Source: Blastococcus sp. TF02A-26 (GTDB taxonomy: Bacteria; Actinomycetota; Actinomycetes; Mycobacteriales; Geodermatophilaceae). Taken from it: DNA of 64,000 bases. Each line of letters opens with the position of its first letter. Within the stretch, counting starts at the first letter, position 1. The stretch is taken from NCBI RefSeq assembly GCF_003319125.1, contig NZ_QOHG01000005.1, positions 62,001 through 126,000 of the forward strand. Reading direction: 5' to 3'. Shown piece by piece: positions 8,456 through 16,028 of this stretch. Below the pieces are notes generated by a model. It made no database searches, was not told where the DNA came from, and worked only from the letters and a program-made list of their open reading frames with translations. Made by a program: the position numbers and the translations under genes.

Positions 8456-8499
8456 GCGGAGTCGCTCGAGCGCGGTTTCCGCACCCGAGCGACTCCACT
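8455..8499. terminator. Stop-codon-embedded inverted repeat, copy 2
   Basis: GGAGTCGCTCG (8458-8468) pairs with CGAGCGACTCC (8486-8496). The element begins within the CGNR stop codon. Stem core and loop (CGGTTTCCGCAC against CGGTTCCCGCAC) match copy 1 at 2185-2229. The 3' edge abuts the TAGCGT box of the next gene, so it sits directly between a gene end and a promoter. Confidence 0.7.
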
Positions 8500-8510
8500 A
8501 GCGTCGCCGC

Positions 8511-9947
8511 GTGAGGTCACCGCGGCACTGGGACGCCCGTCTGCATGCCGCCATCGGCGCGATCCCGGCCTCGCCCGCCGACCGCTGGCTGCGCCGGCTC
8601 TCCACGTTCGCCGACCGCGGCAAGCTCTGGTTCCTCGTCGCCGCGCTCATGGCGACCCGGAAGGGCGCTTCCCGCCGGGCGGCCATCCGCGGCGTGGGCT
8701 CGCTGGCCGTGACGAGCAGCGTGGTGAACGCGCTGCTCAAGCAGATCTTCGGGCGTCGCCGTCCGGACCTCGGGCTGCGCGACGAGACGCGGCTGCTGCG
8801 CCGGACGCTGACCACGCACTCCTTCCCCAGCGGGCACTCAGCGTCGGCCGCGGCCTTCGCCACCGGGGTGGCGCTGGAGAGCCCGCTGGCCGGAGCCGCG
8901 CTCGCGCCGGTGGCGCTCGGCGTCGGCTACTCGCGGGTGCACGTCGGCGTGCACTACCCGGGCGACGTCCTGGCCGGCTTCGCCGTGGGGACGGCGGTGG
9001 CGGCGGCCAGCCGCAAGTGGTGGGCGGTCCGGCCACGGACGCCGGCCCGGGTGCGTCCGGCGCTGTCGGCACCAGCGCTGACCGACGGCGAGGGGCTGTT
9101 CGTCGCGGTGAACCCGCGGTCGGGCGACGCGGAGTACGACCCCGCCTCCGACATCCGGCGGCTCCTGCCCCGGGCCGAGGTGCTGGAGATGTCGGAGGAG
9201 CGCGGGGTAGCCGAGCTGCTCGGGGAGCCGGCGCGCTCGGGCCGGGCTTCCGCCCTCGGGGTGGCGGGCGGCGACGGTTCGGTCGCCGCGGCTGCGGCGA
9301 TCGCGCTGGAGTACGGCCTGCCGCTGGCGGTGATCCCGGCCGGCACGCTCAACCACTTCGCCCGGGACGTCGGGGTGGACACCATCGAGGAGGCCGCCGA
9401 GGCGGTGACCTCGGGTGCTGCGGTCAAGGTCGACGTCGCCTCGCTCAACGGGACGCCGTTCCTCAACACCGCGGCGATCGGCAGCTACCCGGAGATGGTG
9501 CGCCGCCGCGACGCGCTGGCGGGGCGGATGGGCAAGTGGGCGGCGATGACGGTGGCCGCAGCGCGGACGCTGCGCGTCGGGACGCCGGTGGAGCTCGCGC
9601 TGGACGGCCGTTACGTGAAGGTGTGGATCCTCTTCATCGGGAACTGCCTGTACACCCCGCGCGGGCTGGCGCCGGCGTGGCGGCCGCGGCTCGAGGACGG
9701 GCTGCTCGACGTGCAGTACCTGCGTGCCGACATCCCGTTCAGCCGCACCCGCGCGGTGCTCGGCACGCTGCTCGGCGTCTCCGACCGGGTGTCGGGCTAC
9801 GCCGAGATGAACGGGACGTCGGTGAAGGTGCGCTCGTTGTCGGGTCCGCAGCCGGTGGCCTACGACGGCGAGATGGGCAAGCCCGCCACCGAGTTCTCGT
9901 TCACCAAGGGCGGGTCGCTGACCGTCTACTGCTGCCGGACGACCTGA
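8511..9947 (+). CDS. PAP2 phosphatase fused to diacylglycerol/lipid kinase
   Basis: This 478-residue protein joins two enzymes. Residues 1-165 form a PAP2-type lipid phosphatase with all three motifs: KQIFGRRRP, SFPSGHSAS and SRVHVGVHYPGD. Residues 190-478 form a DAGK-like catalytic domain with GVAGGDGSVAAAA and the FPAGTLNHFARD-type motif (IPAGTLNHFARDVGV). It could both dephosphorylate and phosphorylate membrane lipids, or act on two related lipids at the inner membrane face. The GTG at 8511 lies six bases after TAGCGT, suggesting a leaderless message. No operon partner is seen. Confidence 0.9.
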   Translation: MRSPRHWDARLHAAIGAIPASPADRWLRRLSTFADRGKLWFLVAALMATRKGASRRAAIRGVGSLAVTSSVVNALLKQIFGRRRPDLGLRDETRLLRRTLTTHSFPSGHSASAAAFATGVALESPLAGAALAPVALGVGYSRVHVGVHYPGDVLAGFAVGTAVAAASRKWWAVRPRTPARVRPALSAPALTDGEGLFVAVNPRSGDAEYDPASDIRRLLPRAEVLEMSEERGVAELLGEPARSGRASALGVAGGDGSVAAAAAIALEYGLPLAVIPAGTLNHFARDVGVDTIEEAAEAVTSGAAVKVDVASLNGTPFLNTAAIGSYPEMVRRRDALAGRMGKWAAMTVAAARTLRVGTPVELALDGRYVKVWILFIGNCLYTPRGLAPAWRPRLEDGLLDVQYLRADIPFSRTRAVLGTLLGVSDRVSGYAEMNGTSVKVRSLSGPQPVAYDGEMGKPATEFSFTKGGSLTVYCCRTT

Positions 9948-9979
9948 GGTCCGGCAGCCGCTCTCGCGGGGTTGCTCGT

Positions 9980-10110
9980 GCTCTCGCGGTGCTGCAGCAC
10001 CGCAAGAGCGCCGGTTCGACCGCAAGAGCGGGGCTTTGCGGGTGTTGCTCGTGCTTCGCGGGTCCTGCAGAGCCGGTAATGGGTGAGTTCGACCCCCAAT
10101 GGGCCCGACC
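9980..10110. repeat. Intergenic repeat unit 1 headed by a 30-bp near-palindrome
   Basis: The unit opens with a near-perfect palindrome at 9980-10009 (GCTCTCGCGGTGC, TGCA, GCACCGCAAGAGC), followed by a GTTCGACCGCAAGAGC block, GGGCTTTGCGGGTGTTG, GCGGGTCCTGCAG, and finally GAGTTCGACC and CAATGGGCCCGA. The same words recur in the same order in unit 2. Confidence 0.75.
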
Positions 10111-10135
10111 GCCGCACTCCTGCGGTGTTCCTCGC

Positions 10136-10275
10136 GCTCTCCGCGGTGGTGCAGCACCGCAAGAGCACGAGTTCGACCGCGAGAGCTGGCCCTTTGCGGG
10201 CGTTGTGAGGGCGTTGCGGGTCCTGCAGCGTCAGCAGCTCGCGAGTTCGACCTGCAATGGGCCCGATCGGGCGGT
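10136..10275. repeat. Intergenic repeat unit 2
   Basis: This copy begins with the same palindrome (10136-10166, one base longer), then GAGTTCGACCGCGAGAGC, CCTTTGCGGGCGTTG, GCGGGTCCTGCAG and GAGTTCGACC...CAATGGGCCCGA. The tandem, ordered similarity to unit 1 shows duplication. Function is unknown; transcribed RNA would form strong hairpins. Confidence 0.75.
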
Positions 10276-10350
10276 TGTCCACAGCGAGGACTGCGCTGGT
10301 CGAGGCGGGATGGCTAGTCTCCGCAGTCCGTGAGGACGGGGAGGCGGCGC

Positions 10351-10938
10351 ATGGCAGCGGGGTCAGGCCGACGGACGACGGCGGGGCTCGGACTGGCCGC
10401 GGTACTGCTGTGCGGCTGCAGCGACGAGTCGAAGCCCGCCGAGACCCTGCCCAGCGCCAGTGACAGCCCGTCGACATCGGCCGAGGCGCTGCCGCCCCTG
10501 GGTCCGCCGGACTTCCCCGTCCCCGCCGAGGCCCGCGAGAAGACCCCGGAGGGCGCCCTCGAGTTCATTCGGTACTACATGCGCCTCACCGAGGAATCGG
10601 CCGAACGTCGTCTTGATCCTCAAACCCTCGTTGACCTCAGTCAAGGCTGCGGAATCTGCATCCAGATTTCTGAATCGATCGCTGGAGATCAGGCAGCCGG
10701 ATACCGCTACGAGGCCACCTCGACGGATTTCCGCCCCAACGGACCGGGCATCCTTTCTGGGGACCAGGCTGAGGTTGCATTCGTCTACTCGCAGGGTCCA
10801 GTGACGGTTCTAGACGCCGCCGGCCAAGTGGTTGCAGCACGTTCGGCGCCAGCGACCGGCGAGCTGCAATCGGGGGCACAGCTCGTCTGGGACGCGCAGC
10901 GGAGCACATGGCTCGTGACGTCGCTGACCGTCGGATGA
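10351..10938 (+). CDS. DUF6318-like lipoprotein
   Basis: The 195-residue product starts with a twin-Arg-like n-region and a lipobox (GLGLAAVLLCGCSDES, Cys about residue 22), then a Ser/Pro linker, then a compact domain with TPEGALEFIRYYMRLTEESA and CGICIQISESI, as in actinobacterial DUF6318 proteins. It should sit on the outer face of the membrane. The ATG at 10351 is preferred over GTG at 10330 because GGGGAGG (10338-10344) lies six bases upstream. The middle and 3' parts are clearly lower in GC than neighbouring genes. The stop overlaps the next gene's start (ATGA). Confidence 0.75.
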   Translation: MAAGSGRRTTAGLGLAAVLLCGCSDESKPAETLPSASDSPSTSAEALPPLGPPDFPVPAEAREKTPEGALEFIRYYMRLTEESAERRLDPQTLVDLSQGCGICIQISESIAGDQAAGYRYEATSTDFRPNGPGILSGDQAEVAFVYSQGPVTVLDAAGQVVAARSAPATGELQSGAQLVWDAQRSTWLVTSLTVG

Positions 10939-11837
10939 GGCTCCAGGCAGCGGGCGCTGCACTAGTACTGATGTTCATGGAGGTAGTGCTGGCTCCTGCA
11001 GCCGGCGCCTGCGTGTTGAGCGCATGCCCAGCGCCAGAAGTCAGTGCGGGTACCGGTGCTCTGGAAGCGACTTATGCAGTTCAGACGCCGGGAGGCCAGT
11101 GGGTCGCGAGCAACGCTGCTCCCGAGGCCCACCCCTACACGTACCGCCTTCTGACTCCCTGCGCGGCGGCGCAAGCAGCAGCTGAGCCGTGCCAGGACTC
11201 CGACGACCGGGCGTGTCCCAGCGGTCCGGAGCAGGTGGTCCGCGAGCTCGTCGTCCAGCAGCGTCGGGTCGTCGTCCCGGGGCTGCCGGAGATCGACGGT
11301 CTCCCGGTGCCAGCCGGCCTTCCGGCGGGAACACAGTTCGGGGACTGGCTCGCATCCCCGCGGGAGTGCGTCGACATCACGGCGCTGAATCCGGCGCCGT
11401 CGCCGGACGAGGTGTTCCGCTACTTCGAGCGGCTCCCGCTCCCCCAGCTCCCCACCCGCCAGCAACCACCGGGCGACGCCCTCGTCGGCCTGCCCGTCAT
11501 CTTCTTCACCGACGGCCCGACCACGCAGACCTACAGCCTCGACATCCGCGGCTTCACCGTCGACATCGTGGCCACCGCGCAGGGCTTCACCTGGCACACC
11601 GGCGACGGCACGACGATGCAGACGACCGACCCCGGCGCCCCCTACCCCGCGCACACGATCACGCACGACTACGCCTCGGGCACCTACAGCGCCTCCCTCA
11701 CCACGACGTGGGGCGGCACCTTCACCGTCGATGGCAGCGCCGCCGTCGACATCCCCGGGACCACGACCACCGACGGCCCGCCCGTCACCTTCGCCGTGGT
11801 CGAGGCACGCGCCGTCCTCACCAACCCCTACGACTGA
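10935..11837 (+). CDS. Secreted PKD-like domain protein
   Basis: The 300-residue protein has a signal peptide (AAGALVLMFMEVVLAPAAGA-like, residues 3-25) and a C-terminal immunoglobulin/PKD-like fold with FTWHTGDGTTMQTTDPG and TITHDYASGTYSASLTTTWG (about residues 205-250). The ATG at 10935 overlaps the stop of the lipoprotein gene, so both are made together; they may form a surface complex. Its first 250 bases are low in GC like the preceding gene, then composition returns to the local norm, which suggests a recombined or acquired segment. Binding partner is unknown. Confidence 0.75.
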   Translation: MRLQAAGAALVLMFMEVVLAPAAGACVLSACPAPEVSAGTGALEATYAVQTPGGQWVASNAAPEAHPYTYRLLTPCAAAQAAAEPCQDSDDRACPSGPEQVVRELVVQQRRVVVPGLPEIDGLPVPAGLPAGTQFGDWLASPRECVDITALNPAPSPDEVFRYFERLPLPQLPTRQQPPGDALVGLPVIFFTDGPTTQTYSLDIRGFTVDIVATAQGFTWHTGDGTTMQTTDPGAPYPAHTITHDYASGTYSASLTTTWGGTFTVDGSAAVDIPGTTTTDGPPVTFAVVEARAVLTNPYD

Positions 11838-11852
11838 CCTACCGTGGTCGCC

Positions 11853-12077
11853 GTGCAGCTCTCCGCCGCGGTGGCCGACGTGGTCCGGTCACTCCTCGCC
11901 GACCGCGGGTGGTCGGGGCGGCAGCTGGCCCGCGAGACCGGCATCAACCAGGCGAGCGTGGCCCGCAAGCTCCGCGAGGACAGCCCGTTCGACCTCGACG
12001 ACCTGCACGCGATCGCCCAGGCGCTGAGCGTCGACCTCACCGACCTGATCAGCGCCGCGACGCGACTGCTCGGCTGA
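11853..12077 (+). CDS. Small XRE-type helix-turn-helix protein
   Basis: The 74-residue protein is almost only a Cro/C1-type helix-turn-helix: WSGRQLARETGINQASVARK forms the two DNA-contact helices and DLDDLHAIAQALSVDLTDLI the last two. The GTG at 11853 is preferred over GTG at 11844 because TACCGT (11840-11845) overlaps the earlier codon and sits seven bases before the later one, as in leaderless genes. No target or partner toxin is seen next to it. Confidence 0.75.
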   Translation: MQLSAAVADVVRSLLADRGWSGRQLARETGINQASVARKLREDSPFDLDDLHAIAQALSVDLTDLISAATRLLG

Positions 12078-12085
12078 CCGCCGAG

Positions 12086-12280
12086 TCAGACCAGCTCGCG
12101 CTTCGACCCGCAGCCGGCACAGAGCTCGTACCGGCGCGCCTGTGCCCGGAAGGCCGGGTTGAGCCGGTGCACCCCCTGCCGGACACGGCGGGACTCGGTC
12201 ACCGAGACGTCCTCGCTGCCGCACACGTCGCACGGGCGCGAGCCGGGACCGAGGCACTTCCTGCGTCTCCTCGTCTCCAC
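12086..12280 (-). CDS. Small zinc-ribbon-like protein, paralogue 1
   Basis: The 64-residue protein has two CxxC pairs (CDVCGS and CAGCGS) about 36 residues apart, with Arg-rich sequence ESRRVRQGVHRL between them. A homologous 71-residue protein lies at 42709-42924 with the same spacing elements (CxxCG, ESxRVxxGxxRL, RRYxxCxxC). Both probably bind zinc and perhaps nucleic acid. The GTG at 12280 is used. It converges with the helix-turn-helix gene, eight bases apart. Function unknown. Confidence 0.6.
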   Translation of the reverse strand: METRRRRKCLGPGSRPCDVCGSEDVSVTESRRVRQGVHRLNPAFRAQARRYELCAGCGSKRELV

Positions 12281-12324
12281 GCGCTCATGCTGGCAGCACC
12301 CGGCCGCCGGCGGGAGACCTCCGG

Positions 12325-12510
12325 CTACGCCCGACGGCGCGCGAAGCGCCAGGTCAGGATCGCGGCCGCGACGGCGACGAACATCATGCCCACGCCGATC
12401 AGCGTGGTCTGCGTGGTGCCGAGCAGCACCAGCACGACGCCGATGACGACCACGGCGATCATCTCGACGGCGACCACCACCAGCAGCAGCCCGAGCAGCG
12501 CCTTCCCCAT
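12325..12510 (-). CDS. Small two-helix membrane protein
   Basis: The 61-residue protein begins MGKALLGLLLVVVAVEMIAV at the ATG at 12510 and has two hydrophobic helices (about 5-30 and 33-53) and a basic tail RFARRRA. The N-terminal extension of the frame toward 12663 is not hydrophobic and is ignored. It ends with TAG, one of several ordinary TAG stops in the window. Function unknown. Confidence 0.55.
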   Translation of the reverse strand: MGKALLGLLLVVVAVEMIAVVVIGVVLVLLGTTQTTLIGVGMMFVAVAAAILTWRFARRRA

Positions 12511-12678
12511 GGAGCCCAGGGTGCCGGGTTCCGGAGCCGACCGACAGAGGCCCTCACCCGCCGGGGCCAGATCCTGCGGCGGGCGAGAACCCTCACTACG
12601 GTCCGGGATGGGGTGTCCCGCCTGCTCAGGTGGGCATGAGGACACCGACACGGTCCCGTTCACGGAAGAGGTCTGCCC

Positions 12679-13239
12679 ATGTTGGTCCGCCGGATCGCCC
12701 GGCCACTGCTCGCCGCTCCCTTCATCTACGGGGGGATCAGCACGCTGCGCAAGCCGCAGGATCGCGTGCCCGGCGCCGCCCCCGTGGTGGAGAAGATCGC
12801 CGACGCCGCCGACAAGCAGCTGCCGGTCGAGGTCCCCAAGGACGTCGAGCAGTGGGTCAAGGTCGACGCCGCCGTCAAGGTGGCCGCCGGCTCACTGTTC
12901 GCGCTGAACAAGGCCCCGCGCCTGACCGCGCTGGTGCTCTCGGCCTCGATCGTGCCGACGACGCTCGCGGGGCACCGCTTCTGGGAGCACACGGACCCGG
13001 AGGAGCAGTTCGGCCAGATCTCGAACTTCCTGAAGAACACCGGTCTGCTGGGCGGCCTGCTCCTCGCCGCCGTCGACACCGAGGGCAAGCCGTCCGTCGG
13101 CTACCGCGCCCGCAAGGCCGCCAAGCTCGCCGCCAAGGCGACCGAGGAGGGCTACGAGAGCGCCAGCAAGCGCGCGGCCAAGGCCCAGAAGAAGGCCGCC
13201 AAGCGCGCCAAGAAGGCCCAGAAGAAGGCGAAGAACTGA
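12679..13239 (+). CDS. DoxX-family membrane protein
   Basis: The 186-residue product starts MLVRRIARPLLAAPFIYGGI and has about four helices, with the DoxX-type GHRFWEHTDPEEQFGQISNF segment near residue 98. The C-terminus (residues 135-186) is an Ala/Lys-rich tail, likely cytoplasmic and unstructured. DoxX-like proteins are linked to thiol/redox functions, but none is proven here. GAAGAGG precedes the ATG. Its stop overlaps the start of the PHP gene. Confidence 0.8.
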   Translation: MLVRRIARPLLAAPFIYGGISTLRKPQDRVPGAAPVVEKIADAADKQLPVEVPKDVEQWVKVDAAVKVAAGSLFALNKAPRLTALVLSASIVPTTLAGHRFWEHTDPEEQFGQISNFLKNTGLLGGLLLAAVDTEGKPSVGYRARKAAKLAAKATEEGYESASKRAAKAQKKAAKRAKKAQKKAKN

Positions 13240-14282
13240 CCGAGCCACTCCCGCCCGCGGCCGCGCTCCGGAGGATCGCCTTCCTCCTGGAGCGCGCCCG
13301 CGAGCCCTCGCACCGGGTCTCGGCCTTCCGCACCGCGGCGGCCGTGATCGACACCCTGGACGACGCCGAGCTCGACCGGCGGATCCGCACGAAGACGCTG
13401 ACCGACCTCAAGGGCATCGGCCCGAAGACCGGCACCGCGATCGTGCAGGCGCACAAGGGCGAGGTGCCCGAGTACCTGGCCACGCTCGAGGAGGCGCACG
13501 CCGAGCTCGTCCCGATGGCCGACGACGTCGCCGCCTTCCGGGCACTGCTCAGAGGCGACCTGCACAGCCATTCGGACTGGTCCGACGGCGGCAGCCCCAT
13601 CCGCGAGATGGCCGAGGCCGCGACGGCGATCGGTCACGAGTACCTCGCCCTGACCGACCACTCCCCGCGGCTGACCGTCGCCAACGGGCTGACGGCGGCG
13701 CGGCTGGAGAGGCAGCTGGACGTCGTCGCCGAGCTCAACGAGGAGCTCGCGCCGTTCCGGATCCTCACCGGCATCGAGTGCGACATCAACCTCGACGGCA
13801 GCCTGGACCAGACCGACGAGCTGCTGGAGCGGGTGGACGTCGTGGTGGCCAGCGTGCACTCCGACCTGCGGGCCGAGCGGTCGGTGATGACCGAGCGGAT
13901 GCTCGCCGCCGTCGCCAACCCGCACACCGACGTCCTCGGCCACTGCACCGGCCGGCTGGTGATCGGCCGGAAGCAGCGCAACGGCACCCAGCGCCCCCGC
14001 CCGGAGAGCCAGTTCGACGCCGAGGCCGTGTTCTCCGCCTGCGTCGAGAACGGCGTCGCCGTCGAGATCAACTCCCGGCCCGAGCGGCTGGACCCGCCGC
14101 TGCGGCTGCTGTCGCTCGCCGTGGAGCTGGGCTGCGACTTCGCCATCGACACCGACGCGCACGCACCCGGTCAGCTCGACTGGCAGTCCAACGGCTGCGA
14201 ACGGGCCGTGGCGACCGGCGTCCCGCCTGAGCGGGTCATCAACACGCTGACCGCGGACGAGTTGCTCGACCGGTCGGTCTGA
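13236..14282 (+). CDS. PHP-domain phosphoesterase with helix-hairpin-helix (PolX C-terminal type), CTG start
   Basis: The 348-residue protein has an N-terminal helical domain (LRRIAFLLERAREPSHRVSA), a helix-hairpin-helix (TDLKGIGPKTGTAIVQAH, about residues 52-70) and a PHP metal-dependent phosphoesterase domain with DLHSHSDWSDGG, LALTDHSPRL, ECDINLDG, ASVHSDLR and DTDAHAPGQLDW ligands. No ATG, GTG or TTG occurs at the expected N-terminus; CTG at 13236 gives a family-like start (TEPLPPAAALRRIAFLLERA) and overlaps the DoxX stop as CTGA. An AAGAAGG lies just upstream. It may process nucleotides or DNA ends. Confidence 0.8.
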   Translation: MTEPLPPAAALRRIAFLLERAREPSHRVSAFRTAAAVIDTLDDAELDRRIRTKTLTDLKGIGPKTGTAIVQAHKGEVPEYLATLEEAHAELVPMADDVAAFRALLRGDLHSHSDWSDGGSPIREMAEAATAIGHEYLALTDHSPRLTVANGLTAARLERQLDVVAELNEELAPFRILTGIECDINLDGSLDQTDELLERVDVVVASVHSDLRAERSVMTERMLAAVANPHTDVLGHCTGRLVIGRKQRNGTQRPRPESQFDAEAVFSACVENGVAVEINSRPERLDPPLRLLSLAVELGCDFAIDTDAHAPGQLDWQSNGCERAVATGVPPERVINTLTADELLDRSV

Positions 14283-14287
14283 TCGAC

Positions 14288-15577
14288 TTACGCGGCGGTG
14301 CTCGCAGCGGCGCCTGCCGACGCCCCCGTCGCACCGCGCAGCACTCGGCGTACGAGGAACACGAGCACGACGCAGCCCACACTGTGACCGAGCGCCAGTC
14401 CCCAGACCGCGCCGACGATCTCGTGCGACAGGGCACCTCCCAAGGCCAAGGCCATCGACAGAGGCGCCTGCACGAGGGTGGCTCGCAGCAGTACGTCGGC
14501 GCGACTCAATGCCTTGAGGGGCAAACCGGCGCAGAGCATCACCGCTTGCGCGCACTGCGTGACGCCGACCGGGAGCAGGACTTGTTGCGCCGTCTTCCAT
14601 GAATCGCCGAGCAGTTCTCTGCCGACCGAGTCGGGCAGCAGGAGCAGAACGCCGACGACGGTCACACAGATGGCAACGCTGCATGCGGTGATGAGCAAGG
14701 TCGGCCGACCGAGCGCGCGAGGGCCCAGCGCGGCGAGACGTCGGGCGAGGAAGGGCACCACAAAGCTGACGATCGCGCCGAACAGCACCTGGATGGGCCC
14801 GAGAAGCGTCTGCGCGAACCGCATACCCCCGGTATCCGCAGTCCCGAGGATGACCAGGAGAAGCGTCGTGGTCAGCGCGAACCCACCCATGCTGATCGTG
14901 AATTCGCTGCCCAGACGGACACCGAGTGGCGCACTCTCCCGCAGCCACGCCAGACTCGCGCGCCATCCTCGCGGGGTACCGAACTGCCAGACCCCCAGCA
15001 TCGCCCCGGCCCATGTGCCCAGCGCCCAACTGGCCATGTACCAGACCAGCTCGGTCGTCCCGGACCAGATGCACAGGCCGATGGCCGCCACCTCCACAAC
15101 CATGCGGAGGCCGTCGTTGGCTGCCGCCTTCCGGGCGTCGCCCGAGGCGAAAGCAGCACTGCGCCAGCTGTCCTGCAGGAAGTGGCCCGGCAGCACGGCG
15201 GCGAGCAGGAGCAGGGCCGCCCCGATGTCACCTCGGACCGCCAGTGCTGCCGTCAGACACAGCATCGCGGCGACGAGCGCGACGAGCAGGCTGGAACCGG
15301 CGGCCCGACGAGCCGCTGCGGACCGTTCTCGTGCACCGGCCGCACTGAACCGGATGACGAACGGGTCGGTCGCGACACAGTGCATGATGCCCAGCGCGAG
15401 GCTGAAGAGCAGGAACGCATAGGCGAATGACCCAGCGACATGCTCGTTCACGGCCCTGGCCACCGCGATGGTGATCCCGAAGTTGGCGATGCTCGAGAAG
15501 ACCTGGTCCACGGCCGTCCATGCGGCCTGGTGGAGGGAACTGCGCGCCGGCGAGGCGGCCTCGTTCGCGCCGATCAC
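14288..15577 (-). CDS. Polysaccharide flippase-like protein (Wzx/MATE-type), copy 1
   Basis: The 429-residue protein has about twelve to fourteen helices, beginning AAWTAVDQVFSSIANFGITI, and follows the polysaccharide-export/MurJ-like pattern. It is homologous to the product at 31809-33125 (shared DQVFSSIANFG / DQAVSSLANAG start, RFAQTLLGPIQVLFG / RAAQTLLGPLNIVGF middle). Family members flip undecaprenyl-linked repeat units across the membrane. The GTG at 15577 follows AAGGGGAG and gives an N-terminus matching the paralogue; GTG at 15664 is the longer alternative. It is divergent from the glycosyltransferase gene. Confidence 0.8.
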   Translation of the reverse strand: MIGANEAASPARSSLHQAAWTAVDQVFSSIANFGITIAVARAVNEHVAGSFAYAFLLFSLALGIMHCVATDPFVIRFSAAGARERSAAARRAAGSSLLVALVAAMLCLTAALAVRGDIGAALLLLAAVLPGHFLQDSWRSAAFASGDARKAAANDGLRMVVEVAAIGLCIWSGTTELVWYMASWALGTWAGAMLGVWQFGTPRGWRASLAWLRESAPLGVRLGSEFTISMGGFALTTTLLLVILGTADTGGMRFAQTLLGPIQVLFGAIVSFVVPFLARRLAALGPRALGRPTLLITACSVAICVTVVGVLLLLPDSVGRELLGDSWKTAQQVLLPVGVTQCAQAVMLCAGLPLKALSRADVLLRATLVQAPLSMALALGGALSHEIVGAVWGLALGHSVGCVVLVFLVRRVLRGATGASAGAAASTAA

Positions 15578-15664
15578 AGGCTCCCCTTCGGGGAGGACCT
15601 CGATGGGCCCACCGGAGAGACCCGATTCGCTGCGATCCGGCGCGTCGCCGCATGACGGCTTCAC

Positions 15665-16028
15665 AGTGCCCGACCGCTCTCATCCGGTTTCTCCCGGTCA
15701 GCGATCATCGACGTGGCTGGTGTCGTCACCTACGTCGAGGTCCCAGCCGAGTCTCCGCACGGCACATCCCCGGGACGGTACTCGGTCCACCTGCTCACAC
15801 GGCTGACGGCAGGCGTGTCCTGCAGCTCGGTGCCGGTCGTGTCCGACCGGCATTGAGCGCGCCGAGCGCCGCCCGATTCGCCCCACCCGAGCGGGGGAGA
15901 CCGGACTTGTCAGGCGGCCGATGAGACCGCACGCTGACACGGCTGACACCACCATTCCGGTCACGCGCGCGACCATCTCTCGATCCGGTGCACTCGTGTC
16001 GGGCGGAATGGGAGATGAGGGGACGTGC
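15665..16028. other. Gene-free divergent region of the exopolysaccharide locus
   Basis: About 360 bp between flippase copy 1 and the glycosyltransferase gene hold no convincing gene. CACGGCTGAC occurs twice (about 15795 and 15936). The region should carry promoters for both directions, but I see no clear -35/-10 pair. Confidence 0.4.

Larger units (their letters stand above)
9948..10350. other. Gene-free 400-bp region with duplicated palindrome-headed repeats
   Basis: No credible gene is present. The stretch consists largely of two imperfect copies of a unit of about 130 bp (9980-10110 and 10136-10275, listed separately). TAGTCT at 10315-10320 may be the -10 element for the lipoprotein gene that follows. 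Confidence 0.6.

Noticed and set aside
9017-10333. Plus-strand frame of 438 codons spanning the lipid kinase gene and the repeats
   Set aside because: It is another frame of the PAP2-kinase gene and then reads through the noncoding repeats. The repeated peptide is a product of the repeated DNA.
12630-13235. N-terminal extension of the PHP protein through the DoxX gene
   Set aside because: The extension overlaps the DoxX frame completely and reads as low-complexity Arg/Gly sequence. The family N-terminus begins at the CTG.
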